Shown here one piece after another: positions 33,208 through 42,217 of a stretch of 64,000 nucleotides of DNA; position 1 is the stretch's first letter, and each line of letters begins with the position of its first letter. The stretch lies in the NCBI GenBank assembly GCA_963759545.1, contig CAVXAB010000017.1, positions 490,040 to 554,039 of the forward strand. Direction: 5' to 3'. The DNA is from Trebonia sp963759545. GTDB lineage: Bacteria > Actinomycetota > Actinomycetes > Streptosporangiales > Streptosporangiaceae. Below the pieces are notes generated by a model. That model was given only the letters and a program-made list of their open reading frames with translations. It was not told where the DNA came from and did not search any database. The translations under genes and the position numbers were made by a program.

Positions 33208-33900
33208 ATGTCGTCCATGGCGGTTGCGGCGGTTATCTTCGACTGGGGCGGGACGCTCACCCCCTGGCATGTCATCGACCACGAGGCGCTGTGGCGAGAG
33301 GTGTGCGCGCCGCACTTCTCGCAGGCGGACGCGGCCTCCGCCGCCGCGGCGATCCTCGCGGCGGAGAACGCGTTCTGGCGCCAGTGCGAGACCGTGCACC
33401 GCAGCGCCTCGCTTGACCACGTCTTCGCGCGCGCAGGGGTGACACCCCACGCGGACCTGCTTGACACGTACTTCCGCGCCTGGGAACCGCACACGTACAC
33501 CGACCCCGACGCGGCGCCGCTGCTGCGCGAGCTGCGCGGGCGGGGCATCCGGGTGGGCGTGCTGTCCAACACCATGTGGCCACGGGAGCTGCACGAGCGG
33601 GTGTTCCACCGGGATGAGGTGCTCGGGCTGATCGACGGGGCCGTCTACAGCAGCGAGATCCCGTGGACTAAGCCGCACCCGGAGGCGTTCCGCGCCGCGA
33701 TGGCCGCGGTAGGCGTGACCGACCCCGCCTCGTGCGTCTTCGTCGGCGACCGGCCCTATGACGACATCTTCGGCGCCAAGAGCCTTGGCATGCGCACCGT
33801 GCTGATCCCGAACAGCACGGTGCCCGCCTATCCGGGCGCGACGCCCGACGTGGTAATCAGCCGCCTCAGCGACCTGCTCTCCCACCTAGACAACTGGTGA
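33208..33900 (+). CDS. HAD-superfamily hydrolase
   Basis: A 230-residue phosphatase-like protein. Motif I is FDWGGTLTPW (Asp nucleophile; the second Asp of DxDGT is Gly, as in a common actinobacterial subgroup), motif II VLSNTMWP, motif III Lys in PWTKPHPEAF, and motif IV VFVGDRPYDDIFGAK. The cap is helical, between residues 20 and 95. An internal ATG three codons on (MAVAAVIFDW) is also possible. The substrate is unknown. Confidence 0.88.
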   Translation: MSSMAVAAVIFDWGGTLTPWHVIDHEALWREVCAPHFSQADAASAAAAILAAENAFWRQCETVHRSASLDHVFARAGVTPHADLLDTYFRAWEPHTYTDPDAAPLLRELRGRGIRVGVLSNTMWPRELHERVFHRDEVLGLIDGAVYSSEIPWTKPHPEAFRAAMAAVGVTDPASCVFVGDRPYDDIFGAKSLGMRTVLIPNSTVPAYPGATPDVVISRLSDLLSHLDNW

Positions 33901-34851
33901 CGGCGGTGCTTTAGCACTTATTTCCCGCGGATCTCCCGCGAAAAAGGGAATCCGCCGCGATCATGGCGCGCCCCGCGCCGGCGCCGTGCGGGCGCCGTGC
34001 GCCAGGCCCGCGCGGCCCGCGCGGCCCGCGCGCGACTTAAGTCAAGCGCATTGACCGGATGACCATGATCTCGACCGTTATGCCAGGTTTGTGGCGCCGT
34101 CGGCTTAGCAATGCCATCTACCTGCGGAAATGCCAGGAACTGCGGGGCGGGAAATATTCGTGAAAAAAACTTCAAGAAAAGTTGTTGGTGGCGCGGTGGT
34201 TCGCCCCTCTTACATCCGTGGGACGGGAAACGGCAGGGCGTTGGCCTGACGGCTGAGGGGACATCGGGACAACGCCACCGCCGGGACCCCAGGGGGGTCG
34301 GCAGTGCCCCCGGGCTGGGGCAAGAGGGGGCTCCAGCCCGGGCCGGCCGGCAGGCCGCGAGGCCGGGGGGACGGCGTGGCGCCGGGATGCTGCCGGGGGG
34401 CAGCGGACCGGCTCCCGCCAGGTGGAGCGGGACCCGGCGGGTCCCTGGCCGACGCCAGCGGGGGCGGCAGCCAGGGACCTGCTTGGAAACGACCAGGCCC
34501 GAGCGGGGAACCGCGAGGGCGTTCACGATAAGCGGCCCGACCGGCGCCTTACAGGGGCGGTGCCGGGCGGGAGCCGGTCCGAGCGGAACAGGGGAAAGGC
34601 CGGGGCGCAGAGCGAGGGCTGCGCCCCGGCCCCCGCGTGCCACGGCCAGCCTTTTAGCAGGAAGGACAAAGCACGAAAACACCAATTTCGCCGGCCATGG
34701 AAGGCATTAAGCGGCGGAAATGGGCATCAGTGCGAACCACCGCGCATGACGTCCCGACCATGCCAGCTAGGCCTTACGTAACAGAAGTAGGTATACCGAC
34801 AATGCGGCCCCTCTCATCCCAAAAGAGGGAAAGCGCCGTTAGCGTATTCAT
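33901..34851. other. Gene-free stretch of about 950 bp before the sigma-factor pair
   Basis: It has no convincing protein. 33955-34040 is a GCGCG-rich low-complexity run; 34130-34190 is AT-rich (GAAATATTCGTGAAAAAAAC); 34190-34660 is GC-rich with several long complementary segments (see the ncRNA candidate); 34700-34850 is the upstream region of the first sigma gene, with short AT-rich patches such as TACGTAACAGAAGTAGGTAT. Confidence 0.5.
34190..34660 (+). ncRNA. Candidate large structured RNA
   Basis: Complementary segments suggest a folded RNA: GGCGTTG with CAACGCC near 34237-34282; GACCCC with GGGGTC near 34286-34300; GTCCCTGG with CCAGGGAC near 34440-34478; a long-range 16-bp match CGGACCGGCTCCCGCC near 34404 with GGCGGGAGCCGGTCCG near 34567; and a 13-bp hairpin at 34598-34631 followed by CCTTTTA. 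The plus strand is preferred because of that final T-run. It does not match RNase P, tmRNA, SRP RNA or a group II intron domain V by eye. No protein explains the region. Confidence 0.35.
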
Positions 34852-36681
34852 ATGCGGGATACCGAGGTTGTCGCGTCCATCGTGGCCGGCGATCCCAATG
34901 GACTCGCTACGGCTTACGACCGGTACGCGGATCCCCTCTTCAAGTACTGCAAGTCGCTGCTCCGCGATCCCGCCGACGCCGCGGACGCCGTGCAGGACAC
35001 CTTCGTCATCGCCGCGTCCCGGCTGGACGGGCTGCGCGAGCCCGAGCGGTTCCGCGCGTGGCTGTATGCCGTCGCGCGCAACGAGAGCCTCAGGATCCTG
35101 CGGGCGAAGAAGGGGACGTCGGCGCTTGACGAGGCGCCTGACGTGACCGATGACTCGGCCGACGTCAGCGAGCACGCGCATCGGGCCGAGCTGCGCGCCC
35201 TGTTCGAGGAAGCGGCCGCCGGCCTGAATCCTGGCGAGCGGGAGGTCATCGAGCTGCAGCTGCGCCAGGGCCTTGAGGCAGGCGAGGTGGCCACCGTCCT
35301 TGGCGTCTCACGCAACCACGCGCACTCGCTGCTGTCGCGGGCCAGGGACCAGCTTGAGGCCTGCCTCGGCGTGCTGCTCGTCGGCCGGGCGGGGCGCGGC
35401 GAGTGCGGCGAGCTCGGCGCCATGCTGGCCGGCTGGGACGGCAGGCTGACGGTCCTGCTGCGCAAGCGTGTCCACCGGCACATCGAGCACTGCGCCACCT
35501 GCACCGCGAGGCGCGCCTTCGAGCTGCGCCCGGCCATGCTGCTCGACCTGTCGCCTGGCGCGGCCATGGCCGCGGGGGCGGCGGAGTCGTTCCGCCTCGC
35601 GTTCGGAGTGCCGCCTGGCCTCAAGGCGCACACGATCGCGCTCGCCTCGGGACACGGTCAAGGCGCGGCCGCGCACAGCACCGCCGTGCTCAGCCGGGCG
35701 GGGGCCTTCGGCAAGCAGGGGTTCCCCCGGCCGGCGCACGCCGGCCTGGCCGGGCAGCACGGCGCCGCCGGCGGGCTGCGGGCGCTGCGTTCCTCGCCGC
35801 GGGGGCAGGCGGCAACGGCCGCGGCGGTCGTGGTGGCGGTCGCCATCGCCGCGGTCGCGTTCGCCCTGACCGGGCGCGACGAGCACTTCGCGCCGTCCGC
35901 CAACCCGAAGCCGCCAGGCTCGGCGCCCACCGCGCCGCCGCCGGCCTCTCCCGCTACCAAGCCGGCCGCGACCACGTCGGGCACGGCCAGGCCGGCCACG
36001 GTCAAGCCGACGGCGCGGAAGCCGTCAACGCCTCCGGCGCCCGCCTCCGCCGCACGGGCGTCGCTTAAGCCGACGCCGACCACCGCTAGCCCGTCACCGG
36101 CGCCGACCACGGCGCGAACCTCGCCCACAGCGAGCACGGCGAGGCCGACACCGCCGCCAGCGCCCACCACGGCGAGACCGACGCAGGCGCCGACCAGGGC
36201 AAGCCCGCCGCCGCCACCACCGCCACCGCCGCCACCACCGCCACCGCCGACGCCCGGCACGCTTTCCGTGCTTCCCGGCGGCGGCACGATGATCGTCGTA
36301 CCGGGACCGACTGGCTCGCTGGTCTCGCTGCACGCGTCCGGCGGCGCCGTCAACTGGTCGGTCTCCGTCGCCAACGACCCGAACCATGCCGTCAGCGTGT
36401 CCCCGGCGGAGGCGGGGACGCTCACGCCGGCCGACCCGGCCGTCACCCTGACGGTCAGGGTCAGCAAGTTCGTGCGGTGCGGGCTCGGCACCGCCACGCC
36501 GTGCCCGGCGATCACGATCTCGCCGGGGGGCGCGACGTTCGCCGTCTGGACCGGCTGGACGCTGCCGTTCCCGCTCGGCGGCCGGCCGCCGTCCGCCACA
36601 CCGGTGAGCCCGGCGCCTGGCGGCACCACGTCAGGGGGCACTCCGCCGGCCGTCCCAACCCGCCGCATAACTATCCGTTGA
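34852..36681 (+). CDS. Membrane-anchored ECF-type sigma factor with fused zinc-finger and external domain (copy 1)
   Basis: A 609-residue chain. Residues 1-90 are sigma region 2 (DPADAADAVQDTFVIAASRL), 115-175 region 4 (GLNPGEREVIELQLRQGL, ATVLGVSRNHAHSLLSRA). At about 209-216 HIEHCATC is a zinc-binding anti-sigma motif (HxxxCxxC). One membrane helix lies near 322-341 (AAAVVVAVAIAAVAFAL). A Pro/Thr/Ala-rich linker with 15 prolines in a row follows, then an Ig/BACON-like external domain of about 100 residues. Sigma, its inhibitor and a sensor are thus one polypeptide, like ECF groups 52/53. Release would need proteolysis or a shape change. The start has no strong ribosome site. Confidence 0.85.
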   Translation: MRDTEVVASIVAGDPNGLATAYDRYADPLFKYCKSLLRDPADAADAVQDTFVIAASRLDGLREPERFRAWLYAVARNESLRILRAKKGTSALDEAPDVTDDSADVSEHAHRAELRALFEEAAAGLNPGEREVIELQLRQGLEAGEVATVLGVSRNHAHSLLSRARDQLEACLGVLLVGRAGRGECGELGAMLAGWDGRLTVLLRKRVHRHIEHCATCTARRAFELRPAMLLDLSPGAAMAAGAAESFRLAFGVPPGLKAHTIALASGHGQGAAAHSTAVLSRAGAFGKQGFPRPAHAGLAGQHGAAGGLRALRSSPRGQAATAAAVVVAVAIAAVAFALTGRDEHFAPSANPKPPGSAPTAPPPASPATKPAATTSGTARPATVKPTARKPSTPPAPASAARASLKPTPTTASPSPAPTTARTSPTASTARPTPPPAPTTARPTQAPTRASPPPPPPPPPPPPPPPTPGTLSVLPGGGTMIVVPGPTGSLVSLHASGGAVNWSVSVANDPNHAVSVSPAEAGTLTPADPAVTLTVRVSKFVRCGLGTATPCPAITISPGGATFAVWTGWTLPFPLGGRPPSATPVSPAPGGTTSGGTPPAVPTRRITIR

Positions 36682-36736
36682 TAACGAGTTACCCATAATT
36701 ACCAACCTGGCGGGACGAAATGACTACGGTGAGCGC

Positions 36737-38341
36737 ATGAGCGACAGCGAGATTGTCGCATCGATCGTGGCGGGGGATCCTGAAGGCCTCGCGGCGGCGT
36801 ATGACACGTACGCAGGCGACTTGTACGGCTACTGCCAGTCGCTGCTGCAAGACCCGGATGACGCGGCGGACGCGGTGCAGGACACGTTTGTGATAGCCGT
36901 TTCCAAGCTCGCCGGGCTGCGTGACCCCGAGCGGCTGCGGGCCTGGTTGTTCGCCGTGGCACGCAACGAGTGCCTGCACCGCCTGAAGTCGCGGCACGCG
37001 GCGACGCCGCTGCAGGACGCCTCCGAGCCCGCGGACGACAGCGTGGACGTCGGCGGCGAGGCCGAGCGCGCCGAGACCGTCGCGCTGCTCCGCGCGGCGG
37101 TCGGCGGACTGAACGACGGCGAGCGGGACGTCATCAACCAGCTGTGGCACGGCCTTGACGTCCCCGAGGTAGCGGCCGTCCTCGGCGTGTCACGCAACCA
37201 CGCCTACTCACTGTTCTCCCGGGCACGCGACCAGCTTGAGGCGTCCCTCGCCGTCCTGCTCGTCGGCCGTGCGGGCCGCGGGGACTGCGCGACGCTCGAC
37301 AGCCTGCTCGGCGACTGGGACGGGCGGCTGACCGCGCTGCTGCGCAAGCGCGTGGGCCGGCACATCGACCGCTGCCCGGTGTGCTCGGACCGGCGGCGCA
37401 GGGAGCTGACTCCCGCGCTGCTCTACGGCCTGTCGCCCGCGGCGCTGCTCGCCGTGGCGGGGCTGCGCAAGATCTCCGTGCTCACCGCCGGCCGGCCGGG
37501 CGGCCCGCCGTCCGCGGTGCGCGACACGGTGCTGCACCTGTCCGCGGATCCCGCCTCGCACGCGACGGCATTCGCGCAGGCGACCGGGCGAAGCACGCAG
37601 TCGTTCGGTGGTAACGGCTTTCCTAAGCCGCCGCACCACGGCTTCCTCGGCGTCGCGCCGCGGCCGCACATGCCCTTCACCGTGGTCGGCGGGACAGCGG
37701 TGGCGGCGGCGACGACCGTCTTGGTGACGGTCGTCGTGCCGCACATGCAACCGACGCAGCGCCCGCCTGGCGGCGGGCTGACGCTCGGCGCGCCGCTGCC
37801 CGGCGCGCTGGCGCCGGCCGGTGCCACCGGGGGCGGCCCGTCGGGCGGCGCCCAGGCGACCGGGCCAAGGACGCGCGGCGGCACCGCCGCGCCTGGCTCG
37901 GCCGGCTCCACCGCGAGCGGCAGGCCGGTCACCACGTCGGCATCGGGCCGCAGGCCCGCCGGGTCGACCGATCCGGCGACCGTGCCAGGGTCTGGCGCGC
38001 CGGCCACCGCGACGGCAGGGCCGCCCGCCGCGACGGCGGCGGCGCCCGCTGGCGGGCCGCAGAGCGCGGGGACGCTGTCCGTGTCGCCGACGACCGTGCT
38101 GCTGAGCCCGCTGCTCGGCGGATCACTGACGCTGACCGCCAGTGGCGGCCCCGTCTCGTGGTCGATCTCCGAGCCCGCGAGCCTGCTCGGGGAGCTGATC
38201 GTGGCGCCGGCGTCTGGGACACTGAGCGCGGGCAGCAGCGTCACGGTGGCGGTCACCGTGTCCGGCCTGGTCTCGCTCGACACCCAGCTGACGGTGCAGC
38301 CAGGCGGTCAAGCGGTGACGGTGGTGCTCGGGCTCGGCTAG
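36737..38341 (+). CDS. Membrane-anchored ECF-type sigma factor with fused zinc-finger and external domain (copy 2)
   Basis: A 534-residue paralogue 55 bp downstream with the same architecture: region 2 (DPDDAADAVQDTFVIAVSKL), region 4 (AAVLGVSRNHAYSLFSRA), HIDRCPVC at about 209-216, a membrane helix near 315-335 (GTAVAAATTVLVTVVVP), a Gly/Ala/Pro/Thr linker and a C-terminal Ig/BACON-like domain (SPTTVLLSPLLGGSLTLTA, GGPVSWSISEPAS). The zinc motif falls at the same residue number in both copies. The linker here is Gly-rich rather than poly-Pro, so the external parts have diverged more than the sigma parts. Its 3' end overlaps the rpe reading frame on the other strand by 219 bp. Confidence 0.85.
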   Translation: MSDSEIVASIVAGDPEGLAAAYDTYAGDLYGYCQSLLQDPDDAADAVQDTFVIAVSKLAGLRDPERLRAWLFAVARNECLHRLKSRHAATPLQDASEPADDSVDVGGEAERAETVALLRAAVGGLNDGERDVINQLWHGLDVPEVAAVLGVSRNHAYSLFSRARDQLEASLAVLLVGRAGRGDCATLDSLLGDWDGRLTALLRKRVGRHIDRCPVCSDRRRRELTPALLYGLSPAALLAVAGLRKISVLTAGRPGGPPSAVRDTVLHLSADPASHATAFAQATGRSTQSFGGNGFPKPPHHGFLGVAPRPHMPFTVVGGTAVAAATTVLVTVVVPHMQPTQRPPGGGLTLGAPLPGALAPAGATGGGPSGGAQATGPRTRGGTAAPGSAGSTASGRPVTTSASGRRPAGSTDPATVPGSGAPATATAGPPAATAAAPAGGPQSAGTLSVSPTTVLLSPLLGGSLTLTASGGPVSWSISEPASLLGELIVAPASGTLSAGSSVTVAVTVSGLVSLDTQLTVQPGGQAVTVVLGLG

Positions 38342-39058
38342 GGCGCGGGGCAGTCTCCCGGGAGATAACCGCCAGCCGGCCCGCGCCGTTGCGCGCTCGG
38401 CCTGCGCGCGCAGGTCACGCACGGCGCGCGCCGGGTCCTGCGCACCGTAGACGGCAGAGCCGGCGACGAACACGTCCGCGCCCGCCTCGGCGCACCGCTC
38501 GATCGTCTCATCCGATACGCCGCCGTCGACCTGAAGCCAGATCTCGCGTCCTTCTCGCCCTTGCCTGGCGGTGATCATGGCGCGGGTGCGGCGGATCTTC
38601 CGCAGCACCAGGTCAAGGAACTTCTGGCCGCCGAAGCCCGGCTCCACCGTCATCAGCAGCACCATGTCGGCCTCGTCGAGCAGGTCCTCGTAGGGCTCGA
38701 TGGCGGTGCCCGGGTTGATGCCGAGGCCGGCGCGCGCCCCTGCCGCCCTGATGGCCCGCAGCGTGCGTACCGGGGCCTTCGCGGCTTCCGCGTGGATGGT
38801 GACGCTGCCCGCCCCCGCCTCCGCGTAGGCGGGGGCGTGCCTGTCCGGGTCTTCGATCATCAGGTGGCAGTCGATGGGCAGCGCGGCGTGCTTGAGCAGC
38901 GCCTGGACGACCGGCAGGCCGAGGGTGAGGTTGGGCACGAAGTGGTTGTCCATCACGTCCACGTGCAGCCAGTCGGCGGTCTCCTCGACGGCCTTGGCCT
39001 CATCGGCCAGCCGTGCGAAGTCAGCGGACAGGATGCTTGGCGAGATCTGAACGGCCAT
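38123..39058 (-). CDS. rpe: Ribulose-phosphate 3-epimerase with atypical C-terminal tail
   Basis: Interconverts ribulose and xylulose 5-phosphate. Residues 1-226 are a standard Rpe: ISPSILSADFARL, WLHVDVMDNHFVPNLTLG, CHLMIEDPDRH, TVEPGFGGQKF (catalytic Asp and metal ligands nearby) and WLQVDGGVSDETIERCAEAG. Family members end soon after LRAQAERATA. Here the frame runs 80 residues further, antisense to the second sigma gene, with a composition that mirrors that gene. The tail is probably not a real domain; a lost stop or an indel near 38360 is likely. In Mycobacterium rpe lies next to rsmB and the rib genes. Confidence 0.85.
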   Translation of the reverse strand: MAVQISPSILSADFARLADEAKAVEETADWLHVDVMDNHFVPNLTLGLPVVQALLKHAALPIDCHLMIEDPDRHAPAYAEAGAGSVTIHAEAAKAPVRTLRAIRAAGARAGLGINPGTAIEPYEDLLDEADMVLLMTVEPGFGGQKFLDLVLRKIRRTRAMITARQGREGREIWLQVDGGVSDETIERCAEAGADVFVAGSAVYGAQDPARAVRDLRAQAERATARAGWRLSPGRLPRALAEPEHHRHRLTAWLHRQLGVERDQAGHGDRHRDAAARAQCPRRRRHDQLPEQARGLGDRPRDGAATGGQRQ

Positions 39059-39206
39059 GCTGCTCCCTCCCGGGGTGACTCGGTATGGGGTGCGCGGACC
39101 CCGGAATGTCGCATCTAGTGGTTAGCATTCTGCACTGGGCCGATCACCTCCCCTACGGGGACTCCGGGGATGATTCGCATCTCCGGCTACGGACAGGAGG
39201 GCCGCG

Positions 39207-39938
39207 GTGGACGCTGATCTGCTTGACCGGGTGCGCAAACTGCTCGCCAAAGCCGAGGACGAGGGCTGCTCGCCGGCCGAGGCCGAGGCGCTGACCGCCA
39301 AGGCCGCCGAGCTGATGGCCCGTTACGGCATCGACCGGGCTCTCCTCGGCGCGCTCCGCCCGGAGACCGACCGGCCCGCCGACCGCGTGTTCACCCTGGC
39401 CAACCCCTGGGGCGACGTGAAGCGGCACCTGCTAGCGGGGCTGGCCATGGCGCTGCGCTGCCAGTGCGTGCAGACACGGTCCGACCAGGGGACGCGGCTG
39501 CATGTCTTCGGCTACACCTCCGACCTGGAACGGGCGGACATCCTGTTCACCTCGCTGCTGGTGCAGATGGCCAGGGCACTGGCCAGTCAGGCGGTGCCCG
39601 GCTACGGCGGCGAGGCCAGGTCGTGGCGGCGCTCGTGGATGCTCGGCTACGCGGCGGCCGTGGTGGCGCGGGTCCGTGCCGCGGAGGAGGCGGCGGTCGC
39701 GTCGGCGTCCGCGGGCGGTGAGGCCGAGGACGCCGCTAAGGGGCAGTCGGCGGCGCTGGTGCTCGCCGACCGGTCGCTGGTCGTGCGGCGACAGGTAGCG
39801 GCCGCCTACCCCCGGCTGCGCAAGACGCGCGTCACCTACTCGGGCGGCGGCTACGGCGACGGGTACCGCGAGGGCCAGAAGGCGGACATCGGCGGGCCGA
39901 AGCTACGGTCCCGGTCGGCCGGGGCGCTCGGCCGCTGA
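39207..39938 (+). CDS. DUF2786 domain protein
   Basis: A 243-residue protein. Its first 40 residues (LLDRVRKLLAKAEDEGCSPA, EAEALTAKAAELMARYGID) are the DUF2786 helical motif seen at the N-terminus of many actinobacterial proteins. The remainder contains VFGYTSDLERADILFTSLL and SWRRSWMLGYAAAVVARV, as in relatives. GTG 39207 follows AGGAGGG. No biochemical role is known for the family. It is divergent from rpe. Confidence 0.85.
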   Translation: MDADLLDRVRKLLAKAEDEGCSPAEAEALTAKAAELMARYGIDRALLGALRPETDRPADRVFTLANPWGDVKRHLLAGLAMALRCQCVQTRSDQGTRLHVFGYTSDLERADILFTSLLVQMARALASQAVPGYGGEARSWRRSWMLGYAAAVVARVRAAEEAAVASASAGGEAEDAAKGQSAALVLADRSLVVRRQVAAAYPRLRKTRVTYSGGGYGDGYREGQKADIGGPKLRSRSAGALGR

Positions 39939-40016
39939 CGGTCCGCCCCCGGCACCGCCCAGGATGATCCCGAACGACCTCGGCTTCCTCCTACCCGTCA
40001 CCGGCTTCCCTGGGCT

Positions 40017-40058
40017 CGGATGGCTGGGCGCGGATGGCTGGGCGCGGATGGCTGGGCT
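40017..40058. repeat. 14-bp tandem repeat
   Basis: Three units of CGGATGGCTGGGCG (the last one slightly altered), plus a partial fourth, lie between the DUF2786 gene and the aldo/keto reductase gene. No gene overlaps it. Confidence 0.85.
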
Positions 40059-40098
40059 TGGATGGCCGATCGGCACGGGCCGGGAGTAGCGTGCGGGT

Positions 40099-41091
40099 AT
40101 GGAACACGTGAGGCTGGGGCGGAGCGGGCTGCAGGTTTCGCGGCTCTGCCTGGGGACGATGACGTTTGGGCTGCAGAGCGACGAGGCGACCGGGTTCGCC
40201 GTGATGGACAAGGCCGCCGAGGGCGGAGTGGATTTCTTCGACACCTCCGACGCCTACCCCCTCGGCGGGGATCTCGCCACGCGCGGGCGGACCGAGGAGA
40301 TCATCGGGCGGTGGATGGCAGGCAAGCGGGACCGGTTCATCGTCGCGACCAAGTGCTTCGTGCCGATGGGGCCGTCACCGATGGACGGCGGGAACTCCCG
40401 CAAGCACATCATGTCCGCCGTGGAGGGGTCGCTGCGGCGGCTGCAGACCGACTACATCGACCTGTACCAGCTCCACGGCTACGACCAGAACACGCCGATC
40501 GACGAGACACTCGGCGCTCTCGATGACCTGGTGCACTCCGGCAAGGTCCGCTACACCGGCTGCTCGAACTTCTACACCTACCAGCTGGTGCGGGCGATCG
40601 GGCGGTCTGAGACGCTGGGGCTCGCCAGGTTCGACTCGGTCCAGCCACGCTACAACCTGCTCTTCCGCCAGATCGAGCGGGAGATGCTGCCGTTCTGCGC
40701 CGAGGACGGGGTGGGCGTGATCTCTTACAACCCGATCGCGGGCGGGCTGCTGTCGGGGAAGCACGACCGGGCCGCGACGCCGCCGGAGGGCAGCAGGTTC
40801 ACCCTCGGCAACGCCGGGCCGATGTACCAGGACCGGTACTGGCACGAGCGGGAGTTCGAGACGGTCGAGGCGGTGCGCAAGCTCGCGGACCAGGCCGGGG
40901 TGTCGCTCGTGACGCTGTCGATCGCGTGGGTGCTCGCCAACAAGGCGATCACCGCGCCGATCATCGGTGCCAGCCGTCCCGAGCAGCTGGACGCGTCGCT
41001 CGCCGCCGCCTCCTACGCACTGGACCCCGACCTGAAGGGGCACCTGGACGACCTCACCTACGAGTACCGGCTGGGCGACGCCCCCAGGTAG
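40099..41091 (+). CDS. Aldo/keto reductase
   Basis: An NADPH-dependent oxidoreductase of 330 residues with a TIM-barrel. The catalytic tetrad is visible as Asp and Tyr in FFDTSDAYP, Lys in VATKCF and His in YQLHGYD. SYNPIAGGLLSGKH and GASRPEQLDASL are cofactor-side motifs of the YajO/Tas-like subgroup. ATG 40099 has GGGAG ten bases upstream. It stands alone, convergent with a MerR-type regulator. The substrate is unknown. Confidence 0.92.
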   Translation: MEHVRLGRSGLQVSRLCLGTMTFGLQSDEATGFAVMDKAAEGGVDFFDTSDAYPLGGDLATRGRTEEIIGRWMAGKRDRFIVATKCFVPMGPSPMDGGNSRKHIMSAVEGSLRRLQTDYIDLYQLHGYDQNTPIDETLGALDDLVHSGKVRYTGCSNFYTYQLVRAIGRSETLGLARFDSVQPRYNLLFRQIEREMLPFCAEDGVGVISYNPIAGGLLSGKHDRAATPPEGSRFTLGNAGPMYQDRYWHEREFETVEAVRKLADQAGVSLVTLSIAWVLANKAITAPIIGASRPEQLDASLAAASYALDPDLKGHLDDLTYEYRLGDAPR

Positions 41092-41121
41092 GAGTCAGCT
41101 CAGCTCTCGCTCAGCACTCGC

Positions 41122-41964
41122 TCAGCTCTCGCCGACGGCCTGCGGGCGGGTGAACGGGAGCTGGACCTCGAATACCTGCTGGTCCGCATCGGCGACATCG
41201 TCGATCTCGTGCAGCCACACGTTACGGTTTGGTCCGGCGGGGCGGTAGCCCCGCTCCTCGATCCATCGGACTAGGTCGTGGTAAACCATCGGGAAGATGG
41301 TCGCCGCGGGGCCGCTGCGCACCGCGGCGGCCGCCTCGATTTCCGGCAGCATCAGGTACTGCGCCGGCGCGGGAAGGTTCCCCGGCGGCTCGGCCACCGG
41401 CAGCCCGAGGAAGACCAAGACGTCATCGCCGTCTTCCTCGTAGAAGAGGACGCGGGGCCCGGATTCCTTCACTCGGTCAAAGATGCCGAGCTGGTCGAAT
41501 TTGGCCTCGACCTGGTTGACGACGGCAACGATGCTCGCCGTCGCCCAGCCGGGCGAGCGGCCCGCGATCGCGACCACACCCACGGCGGGTATCTTCTTGG
41601 CCACGATGTCGTCTGCTGACATGTCATCCTCCCTCGCTATGGAACGGAGCCTGGCCTCGACCCTGAGCAGCTCGTTCCTGTGCTGTTCGAGTTCTTGCTC
41701 TAGCTGGGCGCGCCGCAGCGCGAGCATGCCGCGAAGCTCATCGAGCGTGACCCCGGCGAGCAACTGCCTGACCTGGGTGAGGGAGAGTCCAAGCTCCTTC
41801 AGCGCCATGATCCGGTTCAGCTGGCCAAGTTGCGGGGCCGCGTACCCGCGGTACCCCGAGTCGGGGTCGATCGTCGCCGGCCGCAGCAGGCCGATCTCGT
41901 CGTAGTGCCTGAGCGTGCGGGCCGACACGCCGCCGAGCCTGGCGAACTCGCCGATGCTGAACAT
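41122..41964 (-). CDS. MerR-family regulator with GyrI-like effector domain
   Basis: A 280-residue regulator. The N-terminal winged helix is MFSIGEFARLGGVSARTLRH, YDEIGLLRPA; a long coiled coil covers residues 75-115 (LRGMLALRRAQLEQELEQHR); the C-terminal half is a GyrI/BmrR-like ligand-binding domain (VVAIAGRSPGWATASIVAVV, MVYHDLVRWIEERGYRPAGP). BmrR-type proteins activate multidrug exporters on binding cationic drugs. The divergent ABC-exporter gene 250 bp upstream is a natural target, though no spaced MerR operator was identified. Confidence 0.9.
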   Translation of the reverse strand: MFSIGEFARLGGVSARTLRHYDEIGLLRPATIDPDSGYRGYAAPQLGQLNRIMALKELGLSLTQVRQLLAGVTLDELRGMLALRRAQLEQELEQHRNELLRVEARLRSIAREDDMSADDIVAKKIPAVGVVAIAGRSPGWATASIVAVVNQVEAKFDQLGIFDRVKESGPRVLFYEEDGDDVLVFLGLPVAEPPGNLPAPAQYLMLPEIEAAAAVRSGPAATIFPMVYHDLVRWIEERGYRPAGPNRNVWLHEIDDVADADQQVFEVQLPFTRPQAVGES

Positions 41965-42217
41965 GGCACGAGCATGCCCCCTTCACGCAACGAGAGAGTC
42001 AAGCGCGCCCGCTCCCGAATGCCCGCCGACCCGGGCGATCGCCCGCCGGTGCCCTGCCGGGGCCCGTGCCACGGCGCGCCCGTCCTACCCGCGGATGACG
42101 GGGCTAGACCGCAGGCGTACCTGAACATCGGCACGCGCGCCGACGCGGGCCGGGGACCAGAACCGTTTTGCTTGGGGTGGCGGCCAACCCCAGCGGCCGC
42201 GAGAAACGGAGAAGGCG

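Noticed and set aside
34190..34660. Group II intron or RNase P RNA
   Set aside because: No domain V AGC/GAAA hairpin, no intron boundary signals and no reverse transcriptase; the RNase P blocks GAGGAA-GUCC and ACAGAA are absent.
33918..34685. Long minus-strand open frame of 255 codons across the structured region
   Set aside because: Composition is Pro/Arg/Ala-rich throughout, no domain is visible, and it covers both a GCGCG run and strongly paired RNA-like segments. It is a typical high-GC chance frame.
40017..40058. Attachment site or regulatory array at the 14-bp tandem repeat
   Set aside because: No integrase, no matching copy elsewhere, and no dyad in the unit; treated as a simple tandem repeat.
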